A stretch of DNA of 64,000 bases, taken from the NCBI GenBank assembly GCA_017311185.1, contig JAESUZ010002395.1, forward strand, positions 248,001 through 312,000, read 5' to 3'. The translations under genes and the position numbers were made by a program. Below are positions 12,602 to 26,624 of the stretch, one piece after another. The DNA is from Proteles cristata cristata. Lineage: Eukaryota > Chordata > Mammalia > Carnivora > Hyaenidae. Within the stretch, counting starts at the first letter, position 1. Every line of letters begins with the position of its first letter. The notes beneath the pieces are model-generated. The model saw only the letters and a list, made by a program, of their open reading frames with translations, was not told the DNA's origin and did no database searches.

Positions 12602-13469
12602 ATCATACATTCTGTGGAGGTTAGGAACCTGTAAAAATAAATGGTGATATTGAAAGAGGTTTTTAACCTTAACTGTAGCATTTGCTAGTGGAAACTGTAA
12701 TTACTGTTGTATTTTTGGTGGTGACTGTTTGTGATTTTTTTAAAGGTCTGACAGCTGCCCTCTTGATATTTATGTATTTCTTGCAAGGGAGCCCAAGATT
12801 CACAACTCTGAGCTTGTAATGAGGAAAAGAAGACAATACAAATATCATGAAAAGGAGTATGAATTGAATATCACCAAAGAGACAAATCACATATTCTATG
12901 CTGCTTTAATTGGAAAGCCGTTCTTTCCTGGGGTTACTTTCTCCTCAGCTAAGATAATTAAGTCTGGGCTGACACTGGTGACCAGCTACTGATGATATAT
13001 CGTCAGTTACTAACAATGCAGGAATCAGTAATCAAAATTTATATTTCCCAGGTTACCAGGGCGCAGTTGAAGAAGAAAGGCCGTTTTGATAAGGCTGGGA
13101 GACAGGGTTCCTAACATAGCACCCACATGGTCTCTATCCTGGGGTGGGGAGCAGTTAACGAGGCCTGCTTTATTTCAACTCTGTCATAAAAGAGAACCTA
13201 CCTATGGTCTATGTTTACATGAAAAATACATCACAAGCCCCATGCTAGAAGTCTCTGCCTCGCTCCCTGTCATTTTTAATGGATTGAATTATATTTTCTT
13301 AGTGGTTTGGCATGAGGGCAGACAGGCACAAAACAGACTTAGGCATTTTAGAAGTCATGCTGTGCAGCTGGCATAAGTTTTTTGAATCATGATCAGTTAT
13401 TCCTGAGCAGAGCTGAAGGCACTGAAATGGAAGGATCAGGATTGTAATTTGGCTACCATGTGTTTGTAT

Positions 13470-13652
13470 CAGCGGCTCCCAACTTAATCTGCTTCCTAGA
13501 ATCCCCTGGGGATCTATGAAAATTTTCAAAGCCCAGGTCACACACACCCCCAGACGGAGGAAGTCACAATCTCTGAGTGTGGGACAGGCATCTTTAATTT
13601 GCAAAGCTCCCCGAGCGATTTCAAGGTACAGGCGAGTTTGGAAAACACCGGT
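13470..13652 (+). mobile_element. MER5-like hAT-Charlie DNA transposon remnant
   Basis: Begins cagcggctcccaac and contains cccctggggatctatg, aaagcccaggtcac and ctttaatttgcaaagctccc, resembling the MER5A consensus order. Diverged; assignment is from memory. Confidence 0.65.
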
Positions 13653-13946
13653 TTATATTCACAGTACGGTATGTGTTTGCGTTTAGTTGTGCACAGAGAG
13701 GCGTATGCGGGTGGAGGGAGGAAAAGGGAACACGTAGGATCCAAAGGGCAGCACCTGCCCCTGCAGTTCAAACTGGAGCTGAAACTGGATTCTGAAACCG
13801 CCATCTCTCTCCCCAGTGAGAAAAGCAACTTCAGAGTGGTTGAAAAGGACCCTGGGGACAGCAGGGAATCCAGAACGGGAAAAACAAGCCTTTGGCCCCC
13901 TCTGCTCAGCACCTAAGCTCAGTGTAGAGTGCACAAGTGGAAAGGA

Positions 13947-14160
13947 GGGGCACCTGGGTGGCTCAGTGGGTTAAGTGTCCAACTTTGGCTCAGGTCACGA
14001 TCTCAGTGTGTGGGTTCGAGCCCCATGTTGGGCTCTGTGTTGACAGCTTAGAGCCTGGAGCCTGCTTCTGATTCTGTCTCTTTCTCTACCCTGCCTCCCT
14101 CCCCCCCCCCACCCCCCACCATGCTCTGACTCTCTTTTTCTCAAAAAATAAATGTTAACG

Positions 14161-14192
<32 letters not shown>
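13947..14192 (+). mobile_element. CanSINE with C-rich block and CA-repeat tail
   Basis: Typical head (ggggcacctgggtggctcag), a poly-C expansion near 14100-14120, an aaaaaataaatg tail and a (CA) repeat at 14164-14192 grown from the tail. Confidence 0.92.
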
Positions 14193-14194
<2 letters not shown>

Positions 14195-15338
14195 AAAGAG
14201 AGAGGAGGAGTGCCTTATAGCTCACCTCCCAGAAAGGGATGCTAGGGTAGAATGAAAGATACTTTTCACTGATCATAAGTGGGTACCTCTCCTCTCTGCC
14301 CTCTTTGCTCTGTTGCTGAAGTCTTATTTTCTCTCTACTCTAGTCAATGTCCCCTCCTCTCTGGGAACAGTCATTCTGGGATAGTCTAAGGTGACCATTG
14401 CCAGAAGAGAACAGGCATTCTGCTTCTAAAAAGCTCAACATCATTCAGAGATGCTCCAGAAGCCGCCTCTGGTCTCCTGGGACATGGGAAGGGAACACCA
14501 AGAAAGGGCAGGGACGCCAAAGGACATCAGGGGAGGGGAGGGCAGAAGTCTGCCTGGAAATGAACACTCAAAAAGAGGGAAAATTAGGTTCCCATACACA
14601 GCACTGGAGTCTTGTTTGTGGAAAATAGAAAATATGAAGGGTAGCTGCTTTGAGCTCATCTGATTCTTTCTATCTGACCTCACTGTGCCCTGCCTTTCCG
14701 AGTTGGTTACATTTTTATTTGAAAGCTAATAAATTAGGCAGACATTCATATGGCGTGCAGGCAGGCGGGTTTACAGTGTTGGGTAAACTACAAGCCAACG
14801 TATACATCCATCTGTGTCACAGATAAACTCACAAAGTTATCTCTATGGACACCACGATGCCCGTAAACGTCCCTCACCCTCATGCTATGTTCCAGGATAT
14901 TACCACTAGCTGAACAGACTACGAAGGCACGGAGGTCCTGGGAAACATTCTGGGAATTGGCATAGAGCAGGAGGCCTGAGTCCCGGGTTTGCCTTGGGAG
15001 ACAAAGATTTTTAAGAAGTAACTAGTTTTGGGTTCCCCTCCCCCCTCAAAATGAAACACATGCACAAGGAACGAATTTTTAAAAAACTACAGGAGTACAC
15101 TACAAAAAATTAGTCCCTTTCCCAGAGGTGACCTCCAGTCCCCTCCCTCAGAGACAAACCTGTGTTATTAATTGCTTATATGATGGAAATGAAATATCCA
15201 CAACACTTAAAAAATCAGTCTTTGCGTGGATTTAAATTTGCATTTTAAAAAATGCCCCTTTCACATCACTGTAGAACCCAAGGTGGTGATATTTAAAAAT
15301 ACTCAAAGCCCCTTAGTCAAAATCAGCAAATATTTAGC

Positions 15339-15556
15339 GGTTCCTGGGTGGCTCAGTCAGTTGGGTAATGACTCTTGATCTGGGCTTAGGTCATGATCTC
15401 ACAGTTCATGAGTTCAAGCCCTGCATCGGGCTCCGAGCTAACAGTGCAAAGCCTGCTTGGGATTTTCTCTCCCTCTCTCTCTGCCCCTACCAGACTCATG
15501 CTCACGCACGCGCACTCTCCCTCTTTCTCTACATAAATAAACTTAAAAAAATTCTT
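15339..15556 (+). mobile_element. CanSINE
   Basis: Head ggttcctgggtggctcag, TC-rich block and ataaataaac tail. Flanks near 15319 and 15559 (aaatcagcaaatatttagc versus a related copy) form an imperfect target duplication. Confidence 0.92.
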
Positions 15557-17007
15557 TTAAATCAACAAATTTAGCAAGGACTTTCAACGTGCAAGACGTT
15601 GCCTAAGTACGGCATTTGTACTGAGGATTCTACACATTCATGCTTCAGATTTTCTGGTATATAATCAACTCATCTAATTTTACGTCTTTGCTTTAAATCC
15701 TTTTTCTTTCCAGAAACAAAGACCATCTCTTTCTTGTGCCTCCCCCACCTCCACTACCCCCTCCCTTCACTTTTGAACTTTTCACACATTCCCTCCTTTG
15801 AGATCTGTTTTGAGCCCAGATATTTGGGTGGGTGGTACATTCTGGCCAAAGTACTATCTCTCATACCTTCTCCAGATGGACTGGCTCAGGATCTACTGTT
15901 CCCCAAAGAAATAAAACTTCTCTGAGCTGCAGTCGAAAATGAGCTGCAGTGCTGTGCGCTGAAAGACGCACGTGCTGAACGATGATGGGCAGGCCAGGCC
16001 GAAGCCAACGTCCCAACCCGCATCCTGTCTGTGAAGGGGGAAACACCCCACTCTGTAGGCCACCGAGGCCTACCGTGGCCTGGCTGCACAGACGAGCTCC
16101 CCACAACCCTTCTAACTCCAGCCAGCAACATCTATATGTCTCTCCAGCTGGCTGGCCCAGCTGCTCTGGTGTCAGGAGAAAGTTATGAGTCGCCGGGAAG
16201 GGATTCGAGGCCACAGTGCAGTTAAATCATCTCTTGGGGTCTGTATGTCATTGGCAATAGAGCCTTAGTAACAAGCCAGTGGATGACATTCACCGCCAGG
16301 AAGGCCACACACCAGAGCTTAACTTTGTATCCCACATGTGAAGACCTCCTCTGAGCCTTGCAGAGATGAGAAGAGGTGGGGCAGTACGGATGCTGAACGT
16401 TCCCACCCCAGAAGGCCTCTGGTTGGTGCCCATCATGTTCAGTAGGTCGCGACCACCTCTCGCCTTGCGATCAACGTATCCCTATACAAGCTGATCAAAC
16501 TGGGATCCTGAATGAAAGAGGCCCAGCCAAAGCCTGAGGGCATTCTCCTTAGTGGTTTGAGCCCCGGCAGGCGATTTCATGTATGGGCAGCCTCCAGCAA
16601 AAACTTGAGTCAACAGCAGGATTTTCCTGGACCATCTGTGGTTTCCTGCTTTAAGCAGTGCTTTCTTGGTATGTGGGAGGAAGAACTTGTCGGAGGATCC
16701 AAGAATCAGAGGCAATCAGGGTTTCCACTGGGACCTTACATGTTGTCTGGTCTAGCCTCACATCCGATGTCTGACTGCTCCAGACAATATTCTTTCTCCT
16801 TCAGCATTCATCCAGCCTCCCGCGCCCTTAGGGAGGCCAGTCCATGGTTGTGCTATTGGGACTACTAGAAAGCTCCTTATGTGGACCAGAAATGACTGCC
16901 TAATAATGGTTTCTGCCCATTGATCTCAGCTCTACCCTCTTAACTGCCTTCCAGGTTTCTCTAGGTATCTAAAAACACCGATCCTCACTCCTCGAGTCTC
17001 CACCTTC

Positions 17008-17209
17008 TTTTTTTTTTTTTTTAATGTTTATTTGTTTTATAGAGAGCTAGAGACTGTGAGCAGGGGAGGGGCATAGAGCAAGACACAGAATCTGAAGCAG
17101 GCTCCAGGCTCTGAGCTGTCAGCACAGAGCCTGAAGTGGGGCTGGAACTCACAAACTGTGAGATCATGACCTGAGCTGAAGTCGGACACTTAACCAACCC
17201 AGGTGCCCC
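17008..17209 (-). mobile_element. CanSINE, minus strand
   Basis: Poly-T start, GA-rich block, the ccaggctctgagctgtcagc segment and a caggtgcccc end. Confidence 0.92.
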
Positions 17210-17335
17210 TGTTGCCCTGTTGTATGTAGCTTTGATTTTTATTGTTTTCTGTAGTACTGCATTGTAAAAATGCTTCATTATTTATTTATTCTATTGCTGA
17301 TAAGTATGTGTTGTTTCCAGGTTGAAATGATAAAC
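17210..17335 (-). mobile_element. Probable LINE-1 fragment between two SINEs
   Basis: The order of segments such as tttatttattctattgctga and tgttgtttccag resembles the antisense of the LINE-1 3' end. Short and diverged; tentative. Confidence 0.4.
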
Positions 17336-17340
17336 TTTGT

Positions 17341-17547
17341 TTGTTTGTTTTTTTTTAACTGCTTATTTATTTTGAGAGAAAGAGACCAGTAGGCCAACGG
17401 AGGAAGGACAGAGAGAGAGACAAAATCTGAAGCAGGCTCCAAGCTCTGAGCTGTCAGCACAGGGCCCAATGTGGGGCTCAAACTCACAAACTATGAGATA
17501 GTGACCCAACCAAAGTTGGACACTTAACTGAGCCACCCAGGTGCCCC
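17341..17547 (-). mobile_element. CanSINE, minus strand
   Basis: Begins with a T/G-rich run and GA block and ends agccacccaggtgcccc. Confidence 0.92.
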
Positions 17548-17636
17548 GCAGCTCTACCTTTTTAAAACACTGCTTTGTCAGAAATTGTTCTGATGTTCTT
17601 TCTTAGGGTAACGAAGTACTCATTATTCGATGAATA

Positions 17637-18240
17637 TGTGTCAGAAGTTCACTGTGTAGTAAGCTTTGTTCCTGCACGTGGAGATAACTGTGATTAACAA
17701 GACAAGCTTGTCCTTACCAAGCTGACGTTCTATTTGGTGTGGGTGGGGGCTGGGGAGAGACAGATGAAAGCAAATAAGAATATAAACGTGGAAATGCTGA
17801 CTAGGGATAAATCCACTAGAGAAATTTACAAGAATGTGACTTAAAAAAAAAAAAGGCATTGGGTTGTTTTTCGAGGTCACGAAAGGTCTGTTAAGGAAGG
17901 GACATTTTCACTGAGTTCTGAATGACAAAAGTGAATCTGCTGTCTGAAGAATAAGAATATTCCAGGTGGTGCAGGGAGCGAGCTGCAGGTCCAGGTCCAG
18001 AAGGCAGGAATGGAAAACCATTCAGGTGGGTTGGGTGGAGCAGAGTGTAGAATGGTGGAATGGAACCAGAAGGGGTCGGGGAGACAGGTGGTGCTTTTTG
18101 CACCCAGGAGAGGCGGTTTCAACGGCGCCATAAAGACAGTAAGAAGCCACTAGAGAATTTACGCAGGGGAGGGCATGACCTGACTGCGCTTTTTAAAAAG
18201 ACCATCAGAGGAAGCGAGTAGAGAGGTGGACAGGTATGGC
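17637..18240 (+). mobile_element. Ancient L2-type repeat
   Basis: Segments such as ttgtccttaccaagctgacg, gaatattccaggtggtgcag and agaagccactagagaattt followed by gggcatgacctgac occur in the order of a widespread ancient mammalian repeat that I believe is L2. Family name from memory. Confidence 0.45.
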
Positions 18241-19544
18241 ATGTGTTTTGGTTGTAAAATCAATATCTGGATGTTATCTCTCAGTCCCTTTGAACTTGGA
18301 GTATTTTGCGTTTACACTGCTCTCTACTTTGTACCAGCTGCTCCTCCTGTGCTGCCTCCCGAAGCAGTCTGGGGGCGCTCTGTAAGGGTAGAACCCACAA
18401 CTGAGCCCCTGATCTCAGGGTCCCCCACATCCCAGCTCCGTGCCCTGCCTGCACAGGCAACGCCACCAGTGGCTGAGTGAATACATGGATGAATCCATGA
18501 GGGAAGGGGGCCCACTGACAAAGGCAGTTGCTTATCTAACCCAACACTCAAAGTCAAGTCCTCTCTCCCCACCAGCACGTTTGTATGCTGGCAAGTCCTG
18601 ACACGTTAAGGATGGAATCCATGGTACACGAAAGCAATGCCCCCTTGGAATAAAATCACTCAAAAAATGGGAAAATTACTGATAAGGAGTCTCAGCCTCC
18701 AAGGCCACCTTTTGTGCGAAGGAAGAAGTGCGTCCTCATGCCAGATGGTGACACAGGGTCGTGCCCGCCTAGACAGTCCTGCCCCGGTGTCATACAGCAC
18801 CGTGCTCCCTCCTCACTGAAGATTCTAGAGGAGCCTCAGCCTTTTTTCCACGCCGTAGTGCTGCTGGAAAGGGCTGATTAAATAGATATATGAGGAACAC
18901 ATCTGCCTCCTCTTGCATAACACTTCAGAATGACTTTTCTTTTTTTACTCTTTGGAGAGCTGAAGACTATGTTAACTGAACAGGAAGAATATCGCCATTT
19001 GAGTAGAAAATTATCCTGCCTTAGTCTTTTACTCCATCAAAGTGAACCTGGGGAATCTCCCTTTCACAAAGAAGTTCATGCATTAGTCCCTCTCCATGTG
19101 TTCTACAGCTGTGGGGGTTTTTTTGTTTGTTTGTTTGTTTTTTGGTTGTTTCCCATCTCACTCAGACCTTAGCATCCTTACCAGCGAGAAAGCTGGATGA
19201 TCCAGACGGACCTCCACGCTATGCAGTAACCAGAGAGGATGGGCAGGCTTTCTGAGCCAAGTATGCATTTCCCACGCCCCCATTTCCTCCCCAAGAAAGC
19301 CGTGCATGTGTGTGCGGGCGATCCCTGTGCTATCTTCAGGTGACCAGCCACCTGGGCATGTCTGCTGGGCTACGGTTTCTCATCTCTCTTTTGTCTGACC
19401 CTCAGCACTTTACTTTGGTTTCTGCCTGTCACACTCGAGCTTCCTGGATAATTTCACTTTCTCCCAATTCTGGCCTCTCTCACAGGGATAGTAATTATAC
19501 TGATTGTGTGCCGTGCTATTAATTACGGGATTTGCTGTTTATTT

Positions 19545-19574
19545 ATTCATTCATTCATTCATTCATTCACTCAT
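19545..19574 (+). repeat. (TTCA)n microsatellite
   Basis: About six to seven ATTC units with a final CACTCA variation. Confidence 0.9.
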
Positions 19575-20660
19575 TTTTAGACTGGGGGGGGTTAATTGGT
19601 GATAACCATGGGCTGTTTTCCCTCCAGATAATTTGGATCACCATCATTAACCTTGTGTCCCGGTGATCTACCATTAGCTTTTTACCTCCATTTTTAGCTC
19701 CGAAGTAGAAGAAATCACCATTGTGCCTGATGCCTGGTGACCATTGTGTGAGAACCAAATGAGGTGGGCAGTTTGCAGGGGCTACAATTTGTGGGGAGAC
19801 CCTCAGAGAAGAAGGGAAGAAGTATGTCTTCCCCCTCTACAAACCCCACTTGTTGCCCAAGATAACAGCTGTCCTCCCAAAATATTCTTGAAATGCAAAT
19901 GCTTCATTTTATTAATGAGCCCTTCAGTGGACTGGTGTTATCTATGAAAGGACAGTTGCAGGTATTTAAAAATTAAAGGCAAGTACCTCAAGCCGCAACT
20001 GCCAGCCCACAGTTCCCCCTGATTACAGGGACTGGAAAGAGCCATTATCCGGGTCATTCCATGGGGGAGAGAAGGATTACAGACTGCACACACTATGAGC
20101 ACTCCCCTGGAGAAACCACCCCCAAATGTACAGAAATGGCAGTGAAGTCTACGCCTTTAACACACCCAGAGAGAGAGAAGGGAGTCGTTGGCAGGGTGGG
20201 TGGGAAGAAAAATGAAGCTCACCCAGGCGGGGCAGATGGGGTTGGGGGGATGCTGCTGCCCCAGGTGAGGCTGTCACTCCTGCCTGTGGTAGATGCCACT
20301 GCCCACCCACCCAGTCCGTGCAACCCTCTCTACCAAGATCACCTCCACTGCACTCATTCTGTGTAAGCTTGTTCTTGTCAGCCCCTCATAGGGCCTGGAG
20401 CCTGTTGCTGTGAGTGCAGAACAGAGGAAATCAAGACGAGGTGGCTCAGTCAGCGATTCCTAATCTCTGAATTATTCTTTCAAGTGTAATAGGATGCACA
20501 TTTTTTTTAAACAAGGAAATCAGATTACATTGTTTTTTCATTGCGAACCTCTCACAGCACACCTGGGACAATAGAGAGCTCCTGGGTTTAGCAAAGCTGG
20601 TGCTGGGAATCATGCTCTAAAGCATCTCCTTCGCTCTTATTTCTCATCCTATTTTTATTT

Positions 20661-20881
20661 TTAAAAATTTTTTGAATGTCTATTTTATTAATTTTTGAAA
20701 GAGAGATAGAAAGAATGTCAGCAGGGAAGAGGCAGAGAGAGAGGGAGACACAGAATCCGAAGCAGGCTCCAGGCTCCAAGCTGTCAGCACAGAGCCCAAC
20801 ATGGGGCTCGAACCCACGGACTGCAAGACCATGACCTGATCCTAAGTTGAATGCTTAACCAACTGAGCCACCAGGCGCCCC
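20661..20881 (-). mobile_element. CanSINE, minus strand
   Basis: T-rich start, GA-rich block, ccaggctccaagctgtcagc and a ccaggcgcccc end. Flanks tcatcctattttt and ttatcctgttttt suggest an imperfect target duplication. Confidence 0.92.
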
Positions 20882-21059
20882 TTTTATCCTGTTTTTAATC
20901 TCTTCAGGGACAAAGGAATATAGTTCTGCACTCTCTTTCTCAAAACCTTTGCAATAGATGTGTTTAAGAATTTTTAATTTTTCAGATTTTAGAAAAGTGA
21001 CACGGGACATATACCCCAGTGGGGGCAATAGCCAGTAACCGTTCCATTAATACTGCTTG

Positions 21060-21630
21060 CAGTGGACATTATTTACAATAGCCAAGATACAGAGGCAGCC
21101 CAAGTGTTCACCCATAGATGAATGGATAAAGAAGATACACACACACACACACAATGGAGTATTACTCAGCCATAAAAAAAAGAATGAAATCTTGCCAATT
21201 GCAACAACATGGATGGACTCAGAGAGTATTATGCTAAACAAAGTAAGTCAGACAGAGAAAGACAAATACCATATGATTTCACTCCTATGTGGGATTTAAG
21301 AAACGAAACAAACAAGAAAACACTCTTAAATACTGAGAACAAACTGGTGGTTGCCAGAGGGGAGGGGAATGGAGGATGGGTGAAATAGATAAAGGGGATT
21401 AAAAGTTACATACTTCTAGTTACAAAATAACTAAGTCACAGAGCTGAAAAGGAGAGCAGAGGGAATACCATCAATAAGACTGCACTAGTGTTGTCTGGTG
21501 GCAGACAGTGACTACACATACCAAGGTGAGCATTGACATGGTGAGCACTGACAAATATCTAGAGCTGCTGAATCATGTTAAATACCTGAAACATATAATA
21601 CTGTATTTTAACTACATTTCAATTTTTAAA
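21060..21630 (+). mobile_element. LINE-1 3' end
   Basis: Contains atttacaatagccaagat, tggagtattactcagccat, atggatggactcagagagta and catatgatttcactc in the order of the carnivore LINE-1 3' region. Non-coding here. Includes a short CA repeat near 21137-21153. Confidence 0.85.
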
Positions 21631-24169
21631 TACTTTTTGCAAAGAAAACTTTATTTTTGCATTGAAATGTATAAATATTCACCTAACAAGAATAAATAAA
21701 GACTACAAATGGTCTCATGCCAATTTAGGTCAAATTTGGTCACCAAATAAATGGGGGGAAGCTCGTAAATTTTCAGGCAGGTCTTGATTTGTAATTGCAA
21801 ATGAAGAAGTTTGTATACCTTTATTTCAAATTCAACTTGCTTGATCTATAGCTAAGAAACAGAAAATCAAATCTTGTTTTTCTTTAAACTTAAGAACAAC
21901 TTCTGCTATGAAAACAGTTCATCCAGATGCCAACCACCTTCATCTCAATGAACAGGACTTTAAATCCGTTTCTGTGTAGTGAACTTTAAGTCACCTATGT
22001 CAGGAATAGAGTCATTAAGTGGCAGAGACATTTAAACAAACCCATAATTTCCTGGAACGTAGTCTTACTGGCCTTAAGGAAGCATATTTTCAGGATGTTT
22101 GGAAATAGTTATTAATTTTGAGGGTAAGGTTTCACATTATAAATAAACGAACATTATAGGGAGTGTTATCACCAGATTTGACCTGATTTGAAAAGCAGCA
22201 GCCAGTGAGTGGCGCTCTGTTTACCTCAATTCAAACAGATACCTGTTCTAAATATATCAAGTCAGCCTAATAAAGAACGTGAACAAAGGCAATAAAGGTA
22301 TCATTCATTTCAGAAAAGTTCAGCAATGTCTACCAAATGCAATAATGCATTTAAATAAATTAAATTTAAATTTATTAAATTTATTGCTGTTTTCATCCGG
22401 TTCCCTAGGACATAAAGAGGACTTGTTTTTCTTTTTAATAAATGAAATGAATTTCCTAAAGAATGTAAGAAAACTGCGGAAACTCCAGGGATAATGCTTC
22501 CATCTCATTTCTGTCCTGGATGTGTCTAGACATAGACACATAGATAATCCACTGTGTATGTAGATATTTCACTGATGATAAGAACCAGTCAGCAACAGCA
22601 TTCTTTATTATGGAGCAGATCCTGAAATGATATTATGTTTCTCTATATACAATTAGAAGCTTGTAGTCAACTATCAAGTCTATTTTTGGCTTGCATGTTA
22701 CTGGAAGAGCTTCAGACCTTATTGAAAGAGCATCAGATCTCATTGAATGAGACAAGGAATACAATGAAAGCTAGCATGCAAGCAGCAAACCCCAGAAAAC
22801 CTGATTCAAAAAGCTGAGTTCAAGACAATGGTTTCCACTGCCTGATCTTGAGACTATTTTACCAAAAAGAAAAAAAGTAATAAAAATTTGTAGGGCTCAA
22901 AGTTTCAATTATCTGTGACTGGTGAGGTGGTTATTTGGGGCTGTTATTCGGAGCTCAAAGGAGAGACTTGCAGGTGTTTTCATTTCTCTCTGAGCCATGT
23001 TTGAAGTTGACTTCCACTCCAGAAGGGGGGAAGAACACTATCCGAGCAGCCAGCTACGCCTGAGGGAATCCCAGGCCAGTGAGGAGCAGAAAGGTGAGAG
23101 CAGTGGCTGGGAGAGTCTGCTTTCCACTAACTCACTGAGAGCAAACAGAGGAAAAAGTATTTATTGGGGAGAAGCGTCCTGTCAAAAGCTAGCAGTTGCT
23201 CCATTTTAGTTTAAATCAGCTCAGGATTTTGACAACGGTTCACGGAAAACTCCTGACACTAATGTCTCTAGTTTGTTCTCTACAAGGTCACTCTGCAGAT
23301 ATCTTTCTATGGGCGACAGGAAAGTGCCTTCAATTTAGGTCTGTTATTTTTGCCCTCTGTTTCATTTTTAATGAAATTACCAATGCACAGAAAACTCGGG
23401 AGAGGAATATGAAAACAACTCACATAATCAGCACCTCGAGCGAACTAATACCAATATTCAGAGCTACTACTGAGAGCTTTCCCCACCCCCTACCCCTGCC
23501 CTCCCGCTTCCTGGGTTCTGTTCTTAGAAGGGAAAAGGAATCTGGCCCCATCTTCATTGTCAGCTAGAATTCTTTAAACCAAATTTTGGGTGAAGTGAAA
23601 AAAAATCCATCCATTACTTTAGACAAATATTTGAAATTCCTCAAGCAAAGAGTGAAATGGTTCAGTTTCGGTGTCAGAAAATCCGATCAGCATGGAGTTG
23701 CTCATTTCACCACACCGTTCTCCAGACCTGGCTCTGCTTGGAATCTCTTAGCCCCTCTGGCGCCTCCTCCGTGGTCCACACTGGACCACCATGCAACCTG
23801 CCAAGTCCTCCTCCAACCAGAGGCTCTGGGTGAGCGGCCCAACCCCGTACCTCTCTTTGCAACACCTTCCTCTCCAGACAGTATTCTTTCCCACGGGACT
23901 TGTCTTTCTTTCTGAAACCTTACTGATATTTGTTTATGCACTCTATTCTGGGGCAATGGGCAGGAGTTACAGGGCCCATCTACTAAAGAGTATGTTCCTA
24001 GGGAGCGAGGAGACCTTGATTTTCCATCTCTTGTCTGTGGCAGCAGCTAGCACAGAGCCTGGCTCCCAAGAGCAAGCAGGGAACCGGGCACTGGAAGTAA
24101 TGAGCATCAGGCAGCAAGCCCAGGAGAAACGAATGAGTCTTGGCTTCCTTTCTGAAAGCAATGTAATAT

Positions 24170-24310
24170 AGGGACAGAGCTCAGCGAAGGAGTCAGGGGC
24201 CCTCGACTGCTGTTCAACTTTGCCATTTCTGAGCTGGGCCACACTTGGAGAGTGACCTTACGTCTCGGGGCCTCAGTTTCCTTACCAGTAAAACAAAGGG
24301 GGGGGATCTG
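24170..24310 (+). mobile_element. MIR-like SINE remnant
   Basis: tttgccatttctgagctggg, then gagtgaccttacgtctcggg and gcctcagtttccttaccagt, the MIR core order. Confidence 0.65.
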
Positions 24311-24958
24311 TTTCTGCCTCGGGGACAGATGCTGGAGTTCAGCAATGTTATAAAGGCTGAAAAGATGGAGATGGCCAGAAGCTGGTGTGTGACATGGGTG
24401 AAAATGGCTGGGACTGTTGCAGCTTTCAGAGGTCAAGACAGTTAGCTATGGTATTCTCAGGCCTGCTAAGGTCATGACTATGCCTACAGAGCCCTGGTGA
24501 GGCGGGAGACTGTATCTGAAACACCCGAGCGAAGTGCACTGAAGGCCCTGGCTCAGGGACATATGTGTGTGTCCAGGAGGAGGGCGCTGTGTTGCTAAAG
24601 ACAAAGAAAATCGTTGTAACAAAGAACCTCCTGAAAGCTAAAACTTGCCTTCTCCCTTTAAAAGATTCAATCGGTTTACAACCTTATTTTTTCCCACAAT
24701 TTTTTTTTCTAAGGAGACTTCCGAATTCACAGCTGTTTTTCCACTCCTTTGCAACAGAGCTTCAGACCTAAGATGGAACATCTGTTACACACAGTCAGTG
24801 TTTATTATTATGCTCCACTGAATGCCAGCATCACTCTCCAAAATGTGTTCAAGTTGGGTCTGTGGCATTTCCCTTGAAGTGGGTGCTTTTATGTCTCTGC
24901 TAATGGTTGAGAAGAAGAAAAAGAGAGAGAGCGGAGTCTCTATTAAGAAGCCAGGGCT

Positions 24959-25190
24959 AGGGGCGCCTGGGTGGCTCAGTCGGTTAAATGTCCAGCTCTT
25001 GCTTTTGGCTCAGGTCATGATCTTGTGTTTCGTGGGTTCTAGCCCCAAGCCGGGCTCTGCGTTGACAGTGCAGAGCCTCCATGGCATTTTCTTCCCTTTT
25101 CTCTCTCTGCCCTCCCCTGTTGATGCTCGCTCTCTCTCTCTCAAAATAAATAAATAAGCTAAAAAAAAAAAAAAAAAAAGCAGCAGCAGC
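24959..25190 (+). mobile_element. CanSINE with 10-bp target duplication and CAG run at the 3' edge
   Basis: Head gggcgcctgggtggctcag and a long A tail, followed by agcagcagcagc. Flanks agccagggct at 24949-24958 and 25191-25200 are identical. Confidence 0.93.
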
Positions 25191-26054
25191 AGCCAGGGCT
25201 GTTCTTCTCATTTGCATGAACTTTATGTCTTAAACAAGTATCACCCAACAGGTGGCCAGATCTGGTCCCTAAAGACTGGGTTGAACACAGGTCTCAACCA
25301 GGATCACGGGACCCATGGTGTTCCCAATTCCATCTGGGAAGTGTTCTTTGGTGGCCACGGCCATACATCCTGTGGACAGCAGCAGCGCCTTCATGCCAGA
25401 GCCCTTGAAACAGGGCTGTCCAGGCCAGTGAGGGACACCTGCTGTTTAAACACTTGTAATTCTTGAGATGGTGCAAGAGTAATCAGCAGTTGGGCGTCTG
25501 GGAGATGAATCTCGAGCACTGAGCAAGCTGGATTTTCTGCACCAGCACCTGCTCCCCCGCCTCTTTGGGCAGAGGCTCCTTCCCCTGCCTTGAGGGGTGT
25601 CCAGATCTGTTTATCTTCTTGGCTCCTGAAGGAGGCGGCCTTGTTATTGCCCTTCATATCAGACACTGTTCTCTATGATGCATTGGCTTTAAAGCATCAC
25701 TGCTGAGGAGGCTGCAAGCTGGCAAGTGGTTCCACTTAACACGATGTTGTCACAAGACAATCAATTTCTCCTAAAACAGTGGCCGAGAAGCATTTGCGTC
25801 TTTCTGTCACGTTAAGTGTGCAATCACAGGGCCGTAAAGTGGAATGAGCCTCTGCATGCCGACGTGTTTGGAAGCCACCTGTGTACTCCTCTTATAGAGT
25901 TTTATTACTGAAGCCATTAGGGACATTCAGCCACTCTGTCCACGTGAACAGAGATGCATCAACCTACATTCAACTATTACCTTAAGTGCAGTTTCTATTT
26001 ATGTCAGCAGCTCTCTCTTTCCAGACTTCCTTCTGTTCCCCTTTCTCTGATGTA

Positions 26055-26290
26055 CTGGAAGGACATAAACGTTGGCATCACACAGACCTGGGTTTGTGTC
26101 TGCAATTCCCGTTCTTACTGCTGGTATTGTAAATAGTGCGGTGTGCCACCTGGCCGTGTTGCTTCAACTTCCAGAGCCTCAGTTTCCTTGTGTGCCTGAG
26201 ACCATAAGGTCTGTCTCCCTGGGTGGCTGCGATGTTTAACTAAAATAACATGCATAGGTACCTTGCACGAAGAGGGTGCTCAATAGATCT
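26055..26290 (+). mobile_element. MIR, near full length
   Basis: cacacagacctgggtttgtg, gagcctcagtttccttgtgt and cttgcacgaagagggtgctc in MIR order. Confidence 0.7.
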
Positions 26291-26624
26291 CCACTCCCAC
26301 CCCATCCCTTTCCCATTGTCCACATTGTTATCTTCCTTTGCACTTGAGTGAGTGCTGGGATCCACATTTCACAAATCACACAATGTCAGTTAATGCCATT
26401 CTAAAGCAAGCTCTCCACCTGTCCCAGATGCCCACCAGACACAGGAAGCTTAGTGACCAGGAAGGAGAAAGAGGGGAGCGAAGGGCAGGGGAAAAGCGAG
26501 AAGGATTCCTTTCCCACCAAAGGACACCCCTGTTGCTAATCTGGGGCCCACCTGAGAATCTAAGGAGTTCCAAGAAAAGCTATTAAGAGGAAATCTTTTG
26601 GTATCTCAACATAAGAATGAACAT

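Noticed and set aside
19545..19574. CRISPR-like short tandem repeat
   Set aside because: Simple 4-bp microsatellite without spacers in mammalian intronic DNA.
21047..21299. Possible LINE-1 protein fragment
   Set aside because: The matching part is the LINE-1 3' non-coding region; no reverse transcriptase or endonuclease motif is present.
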